A stretch of 64,000 nt of DNA, taken from Anastrepha obliqua (lineage: Eukaryota > Arthropoda > Insecta > Diptera > Tephritidae). A program made the translations under genes and the position numbers. Below the pieces are notes generated by a model that was not told the origin of the DNA, ran no database searches, and saw only the letters and a list, made by a program, of their open reading frames with translations. The stretch is from positions 4,960,001 through 5,024,000 of the forward strand of contig NC_072896.1 in the NCBI RefSeq assembly GCF_027943255.1. The letters run 5' to 3'. Of this stretch, positions 55,690 through 64,000 are shown piece by piece (within the stretch, counting starts at the first letter, position 1; every line of letters begins with the position of its first letter).

Positions 55690-56865
55690 CCTGCCAGTGC
55701 GTTTAGTCACCGATCGTCATCGTCTAACACACCTAACGGTAGGCCCAAAAAGCGTAGGCCTCTTCAAAGGGAGAGAGGTGTTAGATGAGCGGTTTTGAGA
55801 GGGCATATGAATAGGTGGTTAGTATCGGGCGGTGTAGCTTCACATGCCGGACATATATTGAGTATATCGCGGTCGATCCCGGATATGTAGGAGTGCAATA
55901 TCCAGAACGTAATTGAGCTTGTTATGCAGGCCTCACGCGACAGCTGAAGTTCTTTGTTTGCAATGGGTGGCGTCGGAGGTCGGGGGTTTAGGAAGGTGAT
56001 AACAGACTCCCGATGAATATCGTTATTGTCTGTTCATATACTGTGTAACAGAGTAGTTGCAGTGGATCTCGTTGGTATCGTCGAAAAGATACTCCTGAAT
56101 CGTCTGGGAGGTAATTATTGTGGTAGCAACATAACAGGAATTTCTTGCTAATCATTTGTGCTTTTTAACCGGGAGCATGGAAGCCTCATTGTGGTGAAAG
56201 TGTTAAAGGGGAGACATCAGCAGGCATCCCCTGGCTGTCCTGATAGCAGTGTTTTGACAGTACCAGGCGACCAGACCGGCGCAACGTAATTTAGAAACGA
56301 CCGGCCTATTGCTTTAAATGTCGCCAGCAACATTTCTATGGCTTGCACCAAGTGCTGCCAGCTAGCGATTTGAGGAACTTTTTGCGGTTTTGGAGCTTGG
56401 TGACACCCAGGATTTTATAGAGATGGTAGAGGGTCGCCGTGGATTTAGTGATGGAAAGCTGGAGATTCATCGTATTGAAAAAGCCAGAAAGGCTGGCGAT
56501 ATAAACGTTCGCTTTGGAACACAAGTCATCAGTGTCATTGCCGGACGCCATTATCGACCAATCGTCAGCATAGGAGATCAGTGAAACTCCTTCTGGTGGT
56601 TGGGGGAACTTCGAAATACAGAAATTGAAAAGCATATATGAAAAGCGGCACTTCTTGCTTTATCCGCCTCTGTTTTGAGCTGTGGTCTCGAAGATGACAG
56701 ATGATTGCCGACCACACAAGCAGTTTGCGGACCACCTTGGCTGTTGAATATCGTCTAGTAGCGGGGCATGGCTGTTATTGAGGAGTGTTTTGGAAGTACA
56801 GTACTCCAGGATCGTGATGGTTTTTATTAGCGAGATGCCACCAGTTTAAAAGAATGCCGCTGCTA
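55690..56865 (-). pseudogene. Jockey/CR1-like LINE remnant: RT core to 3' end
   Basis: From right to left on the minus strand: SHAPLLDDIQQ, CLCGRQSSVIFET, KQRRIKQEVPLF and NFCISKFPQPPEGVSLISYA. Then comes the catalytic YADD (in SYADDWSIMASGNDTDDLCS), QLSITKSTATL, KILGV, KFLKSLAGSTW, and finally NICPACEATPPDTNHLFICP with its Cys/His tail motif. The order is that of a LINE RT, but PQGG and much of the connection region are deleted and several shifts are present. The longest intact piece is 99 codons at 56336-56635. Confidence 0.8.
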
Positions 56866-58917
56866 TAACAAAAAAAATATTTAATTACAAAATTTGCACA
56901 AGTATTTCTTACTCATTCGTTGCTCAACATTTTTTCTTCCGTTTTGTGGGTTCTTAGAAAACTCTCTTGTCATAGTCGTATGCCATTTACGAAAATTCAA
57001 AAATGGAAAAACACCACTGCGGCCCATTCGTCCCGCACTCGCTTGATTGATGATACATGCATACATATGTACATAGGTGTGTATAAACATAGTCTCCGCC
57101 ACATCAGTGGCATGCATCAACATTTTTTCATGTATGCAACTGTACAAGCAAATCAAAACAACAAATACGAATAACGAATAAAAGCTAGGAATAACACAGA
57201 AGGAAAACGGAAAAGGCAAACACCTTAAAATAGGCAACAGGGTTGTTGTTGCTTTTATTATTGTCATTATAAGATGCAATGGCGCATCCAGATAGGAAAT
57301 GTAAAAAAAAACAAAATTAAAAATGCAACAAGAGCAAATACACATGCAGAGAGCGAAAGCAGTGGTTAACAATTGGGATCGAAAAAGAGAAAATCATGTA
57401 GAGGGAGCGAGAGAGAGAACGCAAAATTGCCAACAAAAATGTCATCAACATCAGATGCCGGCTGCACCGGTGGGGACAGATGCAACGTTGCTCTTGAGCT
57501 CACCGCATTGTTTTTGTTGTGATTGTTGTGCATCATCACCATCATCATCGTCTACAAAACATAGCAGATGCCACCAGTTAAGCTGGTCGCGGCAATGTTG
57601 TTTATTTCGTTCCTCGGCTGGTCGGTTTGTTGACGCCGTCAGCGGCTGCTATTGGAATTGACTTGCTCGCTCGCACGCTGATTGCTGCATTGGCTGGGAA
57701 TGCAGCATGTTTTTGAAGTGAAAAACAACAAGGCAATACGTACAGTACCCAACACAAAATAAAGCGACTGAATGAGCAAACCAAAACAAAACTCAATACA
57801 TATGTATGTATGTATTTATGTATGTATGTATGTATGTAGGATGTGCAGGGTGACGGTTGGTGGCGGTTAGTGTAGTCGGTATTCGCGCAATTTGTAAAAT
57901 GCATAGATGGAAATCGAATAGAAATATCTTATTTTCGCTCACAAATGCGTCCAATGCAAGCCGTATCAAATGCATACAAAATATCAGAGCAATCATTTCG
58001 AAATATAGAATTCGGTTTCGCTCATTTTTGGGAGTAGAAATCATAATTTAGATACCGAAAAAATGCATAAACTTCAAAATTCAACTTCAGCAAAATCGCT
58101 TAGTTATTTTCGGGTTTATAATTATTTTCGCATGGCCACGTGCTTCGAATAAATCGAGAAATGCATCAACACAACAATAACGGCTGACATATGAACATTC
58201 CCAATTAAAAAATAAACCGCATTTCCAATAAATAAAATAGTAGCCAAACGTTCATCTAAAAAGGAGAAACAATAAATAAATCGAGGCAAAACGAAATATA
58301 AACAGAAAATGCAATTGACGCAACAAATTGACGCGAAATAGAACAGGTAAGTGCAATGGGCAATGGGATTATAAATATATAAAAAAGTCGTGCATGAACT
58401 CACGTCATAGTTCCACCCAACCGCATTGTGGGTAACTACGCGTGAGAGGAGAGAACGAACGCAACTAGCAGCGAGTAGTTGGCGTATGAAAGTAAGCAAA
58501 ATTTGTGCAAGTGCGAGTGCCGCCTCCGCCCTTGTTCTGATTGTAGTGACTATGAAGTAGTCTGATGGTCGAAGAGATGAATAAAAGAGCGCAAAAACTG
58601 CGGTAATTGCTAACAGTCGAAGAAAATATTTAATTCAAATAAATATTGGTTCACATGATAATTTTAACTTGCAAGAAATTTAAGATTTGCAACTCTAAAG
58701 CATTCTTTGGGTCATACCGTTCCGCACCTGTTTGGGGATCTTTTGATTTTTATCGTTACCTCATCTGTTTGAAGGCACCTTAACTCATCCAGCTTTAGAA
58801 CAAACTCCAGCGCCGAGGAGATGACCAGAATTTGTAAATTTCTTTCTATAACCATTATAGGCTATGCAAAGCTACCGAACAAAAATATTGCAGTCTTATT
58901 AATCTACAAATTATATA
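56866..58917. other. Non-coding stretch
   Basis: A TATG array is at 57799-57838. Long minus-strand frames here are Cys/Phe/Ile-rich composition artefacts. No gene recognised. Confidence 0.45.
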
Positions 58918-60576
58918 CAGCTGTTGACAGCTAATTAGAAACGACACTCATTTCAAAATAAATTTTCCATTTTCCTTTTAAACACGTATTTTCATAACTT
59001 TTTGCCAATTTTATTTAAACATATGATAAACTTAAAAACTAGTGGAAAACAATTTAATCGCAATTCTTTATTAAATATATATAATATATATTTTTTTAAA
59101 GCATGTGAAATGCACGATTTGGATAGGGCAACTAATTAGAAACAGTAATGTATTATCAGATCAACATAAAGATTATGTTAGTATTTGGTTCCATAACCCT
59201 TTTGCTTCAACACTGCCTCACATCGATTGCGCATTGATGTAATGAGGTTCTGACAGCGCGCCACAGGTATTGCTTGCCATGCCGTTTTTACTTCGGCAAA
59301 AAGGACATCCATATTTGGGATATTTTTGGCACTCACGGCTTTTTTAACGTCATCCCAGAGATGTTCTATTGGGTTTAAGTCCGCACTGGATGATGGCCAT
59401 TCCAAAACATTGATGGAATTTTCGTCGAAAAACTGTTTCGTCAACTTTGACGTGTGCTTTGGATCATTATCCTGTTGAAACTTCCATATAACAGGCAAAT
59501 TTTCCTCAGCCCACAGCAACATTAGATTTTTTAGTATATCGACGTATTTCTCCTTATTTAAAATTCCATCAATCCTATGGATTGGGCCAACACCATTCCA
59601 CCAGAAACATCCCCACACCATGATTGATCCTCCACAATGCTTCACTACCCGTGAAACGTAGCGAGGATTGAATTCTTGGTTGATTGGCCGTCGAACATAC
59701 CTTCTACCATCTGGGCCTATGCCATTTATCTTGGTTTCATCGCTCCAAACGATATATTTCCATTGATTTGGAGTCCATGACCAATGGGATCTAGCAAAGA
59801 CTACTCGCCCTCTCCTTTGTATCTTGGTTAGAAGGGGCTTCTTGCGTGCTGCTCTACCATGCAGTCCAGATTCGACCAGACGCCGAGCAATAGTCCTCTT
59901 GGATATTTCAAAATTATATTGATCCTGAATTTCCCGTTGGATGTCAGTGGAAGTCGTTTTTGGGTCTCTTTTGGAGATGATTGCTATCTTGCGGTCAATT
60001 TCTGCTGAAGTTTTCCGGGGCCTTTTCTTACGTGGAACATTGTCAACAGTCTTAAAAAGTTGGATATGCTTTAAGGCGTTAAAAACCAGTTTTTTTAGCA
60101 TTTGACTTGCTGAGAAATTTCACTGTACGACTTTCCAGCTTTACGAAGGTCAAAAATGGAGCTGCGCAGGGCAGGTGTACAGCTGCTGCTTTTTCCCATT
60201 ACACATCTTGAAGACGAATATTTTAGTTGCTTTTAAACAACCAATTTAAAATATATACATACCAAAAAGTCGATTATATTACTATTAAAATAACACAACT
60301 CGGCGAATATGCTTCCATTGAACAACTGTTTATAATTATAATACTTGTCTCAGTTTATTTACCTTGAACTAAGTAACCCATGCACTGCGTTGGATAATAT
60401 TAACGGTACTTCAATTTCACAACTATAATACAAAACTAGGCGCATTGGGTAATAGAGTAACAAAAGCAATGCAAATGATTTTAAGAGAAAAAATAACGGT
60501 AAATTTAAACAGTTTAATATTATGCTCATCAAGCGTTTATCAAAAGAGAGCGTTTCTAATTAGCTGACAACAGCTG
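58918..60576 (-). mobile_element. Nearly intact Tc1-like transposon
   Basis: 1659 bp, flanked by TA at 58916-58917 and 60577-60578. The ends are inverted repeats CAGCTGTTGACAGCTAATTA + GAAACG on the left and the same with one change (GTTGTCAG) on the right, about 26 bases. A second AACTAATTAGAAACAG copy at about 59131-59146 suggests an inner binding repeat as in IR/DR-type Tc1 elements. It contains one transposase gene with a single frameshift near its start. Confidence 0.92.
59178..60199 (-). pseudogene. Tc1-like DD34E transposase with one frameshift
   Basis: The main open part, 59178-60101 (307 codons), has a paired-type second helix-turn-helix (SKRTIARRLVESGL) and a basic PRKKRPRKTS segment like a GRPR hook/nuclear signal. 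The full catalytic triad follows: Asp121 (VWSDETK), Asp211 (FQQDNDPKH) and Glu246 (NPIEHLWDD), with 34 residues between the last two. The first part lies in another frame from an ATG at 60199 and shows FDLRKAGKSYSEISQQ, the first helix-turn-helix, before a stop. The two join at an A7 run near 60092-60098 or close by, so one lost or gained base separates this from an intact gene of about 340 codons. The transposase cuts and pastes its own DNA at TA sites. Confidence 0.9.
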
Positions 60577-60578
60577 TA

Positions 60579-63500
60579 TGTATGTATGTATGTTTGTCAT
60601 GTGCACCTATTAATGCACTTTTTTTATATGGCGAATTTGCGCAACACCGTCGGGGGAAAATTTGTCCAAAATTAAGGAGAATTTCGAGACACTTCAAACT
60701 TGTCTTTTATCGTACTAAAACTTAATGGGCGATTTTTTTATATTCTGATCAAAATGTTTGAAATTTTAATGAACATAATAAAACTTGTTTGAAAATTTGA
60801 ACTATTTATATAATATTTGTTGGAGATTGAACCCAATTTTTATAAAGAAATTGTTGAAAATATCCCGTTTATAATCAGCTGTCAACGGATGTACATATGT
60901 ATGTACATACAGCTGTATGTGGGATGTATGTATACATATATATATTATACATATATGGATGTGCATACATATGCGCATATATATGAGATTATCACCATGC
61001 AACACCTGACAAAACATCTGTCTTCTCAAATATGTATTAAAAAAAAATTTTTATTTATTCCTAACCAAGCCTATGCAAAACAAAAAGCATTTATGTTTAT
61101 AAAAAATCTACTGTGTGCACCCTAAACTAACCATGATATCGACCTCAAACCAGCCAACCAGTGGCCAGTGGCGCGTACTATATACTCTTCACTGACAGAT
61201 GCAGAGCAGACATGCGCTAAATTTACTGGTACTCCTGCCGTTTCTGACGTCTTTGCCAGCTGCTGCCACAGCAACGTCAATAGGAGGCAATACAAGTCGC
61301 AGCGGCAAGACGAACAAGAATAAACGAAAAGGCGATGAAGGCGTACAAATTGAAATTGCAAGAAAAATTCCATTTCAAGGACCTTTCCACTATAGTGTGA
61401 CCGCGCAATTATGTATGTATTGGTAAATCCCACAAGCGTTCGCCCTTATACATTCTAAAAGTATTTCCTATGCGTATTGAATTCGCTGTTTTACTTCTTT
61501 TTCACACGCTCTTTGCCTCCTGACTCGGCTTTATTACGACGAAGACCAGGCCAATCGGTCGTTGTTTGTTGGTTGGAAGGGAGGTCGGTGAACTAATTTC
61601 AAACGAAAATAAACAAATTGTAGTGAAAACAAGAACGAATACGAGTAATGGTGTACTACTCGCTCGTTCGCTACGCTGTCGCCGAAGTCGGTGTCTGTTC
61701 GCTATAGTTTTACTACGGCTTTGTTTCTTTACATTTGTGCACTCTAGTATTTTATTTCTCTGAAACCAGTACTGAATGAAATTTGTTAAGCGAATATTTG
61801 AACAACTACACACACAACAGCGAAACCACCCTGTAGGAAAAAGCTGTAATAGGTCGCCAATTTTATCGGAACTATCGAAAAAAGGATGCAGGGGCAAATT
61901 AACACCTCCTGCAAGCTAGTCATAGTACCAAATTGACTAGAGGCGGAGAAGTTCGGTAATAGTTTATTTTCTCACGGACCCTAGAATATGTTAAGGTCGC
62001 AAAAAAGTAATAACTTAAAATTTTAATTAAATTTAAAAAGGAAATACTTTATAGAAAACGCAATAAAATATAGACACGAGTCATATTGAGGAAATTTCAA
62101 ATAAAATCTATCATATATCCTTTAAAAAAAATACAATTTTCGAATATCAAAAGAGACTGATTTTCAAAAACAAAAAAAAAAAAATATATATATCATACAT
62201 ACATATATATTAAAAAATAGAATAAAATTTTCGAATATCAGAAGAGACTTGAATTTCCAAAAAAACAAAAAATTTGCATTAGCGTAATTGCAACTCCAAA
62301 ACCAGAAAAATGGTATTTAGTCCCAAAAAAGCGATAATACGACTAGGGTCCCACAATAGTATCATTTCAACACACTGTCCCCCACCTTGCGGCATCCAAC
62401 TTTGAATATACATGTGTATGTAGCACGCGTACACACACTAACGCAGAAGCGCATCGACTACACAACACAGACTTTGAATGAAGGAGAAAATGAGATAATA
62501 AAATTTAGTAGCTGCTTATTTGCAAAAACAAAATAAAAACACACAAAGTTTTCCGCTCCAAGTCTTAAAAGCCTAGCAGCGTTGCCAACCAATGCTTATG
62601 TAGCGAAACGAACTTGTAACCTACGAAACCAACAGTATCAAATGGTATGCTTTACTTCTCTCTAACCACTCGCCTCCACTTTGTATTATTTTAGTAATAA
62701 CAGCAAAAAAGAATAATTATAATGGCGTACAGTGCTCATGCTGCGTTCTGACCTAGTTATTTTGCAAATTTCGTATACAAAAAAACTATCCGGTTTGTTT
62801 ATTCGTATTCGCTTAGTCGTACTACAAATTAATTTTTTTGTTATTTATTTATTATTGCGGCTCAGACTGTAAACCTTTTTAGTGACGCATTTCAACCTTT
62901 TAATTTACAAAATTAATCATACAAAACAGCTCAATCTACCATATAATTTATGTTTCAAAATTTAAAATTGAAATTGTTTATTTACATATTTATAATTAAA
63001 TCTGAAATGTTGAACACATTTTTTTTAGTTTTTAAACTCAACAAATTTTAGTTTTTTAAACTCACAATTCATTCATCCTTTAGTGCAACAAACTCTGCTT
63101 TGATACTACGGACAGCCTCTTGCTACATGCCACAACACTAACCTACCATAACAACGAACAAAAGTTGCTGCTTTTTTATTATTTAGCTTTTTTTGCATGG
63201 AAAATAAACCAACCAGTTGGTCAATGATCAAAAGATATATAAATCCATAATATAAATACAAGCTATTGGCAACGCAAGCGAAATAAGCAAGTGTTTCTCA
63301 CTCAAAAGCTCCCACCCTTTTCCTCATGAATATTTTCAACCTCTCTTACGCTCTAACTCTGTAAAAAACTATTCTCCTCATGTTTGCCATTTATTATTGT
63401 TTTAATATTCACATTCTCTACACATGCATATGTATTGCTGTCGCTGTTCGCATTCTTTTATAAGAAACGCAAAAAGGCCGCAATACCGAAAAGCCAACAA

Positions 63501-64000
63501 CCGCTGCTGCGAAGTGACAACGTTGCCACCGACCAATCAACCGAAAGTCCAACAACAACAACAAGCCGATGAACGAACAAACGAAGGCGCAATACATAAT
63601 GAGCTGAGTAAACTCAGCGCCATATAATGCGATACACAAAAATAAGAGCAAACAAAAATATCTATATATTTCAAATACCAAAGTGCAGGAAAAAGAACGA
63701 AGCGAAACGAGACGAATATAAAGCTATCAGCAGAGACAGAGGCGTCACATTGAAGAGCAAAAAGGGGACTTCTTCTCGAGAGGTGTTTGCTTTTTTTTCG
63801 GTACTGAGGTACCGACCAACAGCTGAATTTCAAGTCAGACAAGAAGGCCCGTGTTCTGTGTTTTTGGAAGCACCCTTTTTAACGAAGATTCTAAACAAAA
63901 ACCACCCGCAATTAGTTCGATAGCACAAGATATGAATTTCCACTCTCGTATTATTACTTATTTACATATGTGTGTATTTAGACTTATTACTTTTTTGGCT
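60579..64000. other. Non-coding stretch to the window end
   Basis: No gene recognised. It holds ATGT-type simple repeats (60577-60596, 60894-60915) and a local direct duplication around TTTTCGAATATCA[AG]AAGAG (62133 and 62229). Several medium open frames near 61.1-61.9 and 63.4-63.9 kb overlap on both strands and lack motifs. Confidence 0.45.

Noticed and set aside
56881..57372. 163-codon minus-strand frame, Cys/Ile/Phe-rich
   Set aside because: No signal-peptide/TM logic and no motif; composition effect of repeats around it.

Overview
This window is nuclear DNA from a higher fly (Diptera, Schizophora). A tephritid-type fruit fly is the best guess, but the species cannot be fixed from sequence alone. 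It is AT-rich, dense in transposable elements, and has one clear host locus on the minus strand. The coding exon of spitz (spi), a membrane-anchored EGF-receptor ligand precursor, lies at 7599-8423. About 17-18 kb upstream of it, on the same strand, are three miR-2-family hairpins: a miR-2b type near 26.95 kb, a mir-2a-1 type near 26.40 kb and a mir-2a-2 type near 25.98 kb. In Drosophila the mir-2a-1/2a-2/2b-2 cluster lies inside a spi intron. The stretch from about 8.4 kb to at least 27 kb is therefore best read as spi 5' intron, and the gene-poor 27-64 kb as further intron, 5' UTR or regulatory DNA (inference).

The most striking insertion is a complete gypsy-type (errantivirus-like) endogenous retroelement at 15938-23531, minus strand, between the spi coding exon and the miR-2 cluster. 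It has two 332-bp LTRs that look identical by eye, a 4-bp TACA target duplication, a tRNA-Lys-like primer site, open gag, pol and env frames, a TTTTTTA -1 slippery heptamer at the gag end, a candidate env splice acceptor, and an AT-rich tandem repeat in its leader. It lies in the same orientation as spi and brings poly(A) signals into that intron.

Layout. 1-2.3 kb: non-LTR retrotransposon (RT + RNase H), minus. 2.7-4.2 kb: a pogo/Tigger-like TIR element beside a deleted mariner. 4.7-5.9 kb: SINE fragment and a TTAA-flanked TIR element. 7.5-8.5 kb: spi. 9.4-10.4 kb: two back-to-back TIR elements (TA- and TTAA-flanked). 11-13.4 kb: two decayed LINE fragments. 13.9-15.2 kb: a 310-bp duplicated repeat around a 348-bp hAT element with an exact 8-bp target duplication, then a tRNA-like unit between 31-bp direct repeats. 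15.9-23.5 kb: the gypsy-type provirus. 25.9-27 kb: miR-2 cluster. 27-58 kb: mostly non-coding, with LINE remnants (28.4, 38.3-39.0, 39.6, 46.4, 48.9, 50.1-51.4, 54.4, 55.7-56.9 kb), SINE copies (33.0, 38.4, 39.1, 41.9 kb), a TTAA element (36.1 kb), a TIR-transposase fragment (36.9 kb) and a foldback structure (42.8-43.1 kb). 58.9-60.6 kb: a nearly intact Tc1-like transposon. 60.6-64 kb: nothing recognisable.

No tRNA or rRNA genes, CRISPR arrays or bacterial features were seen. All repeat and family calls come from reading the sequence; no database search was run.
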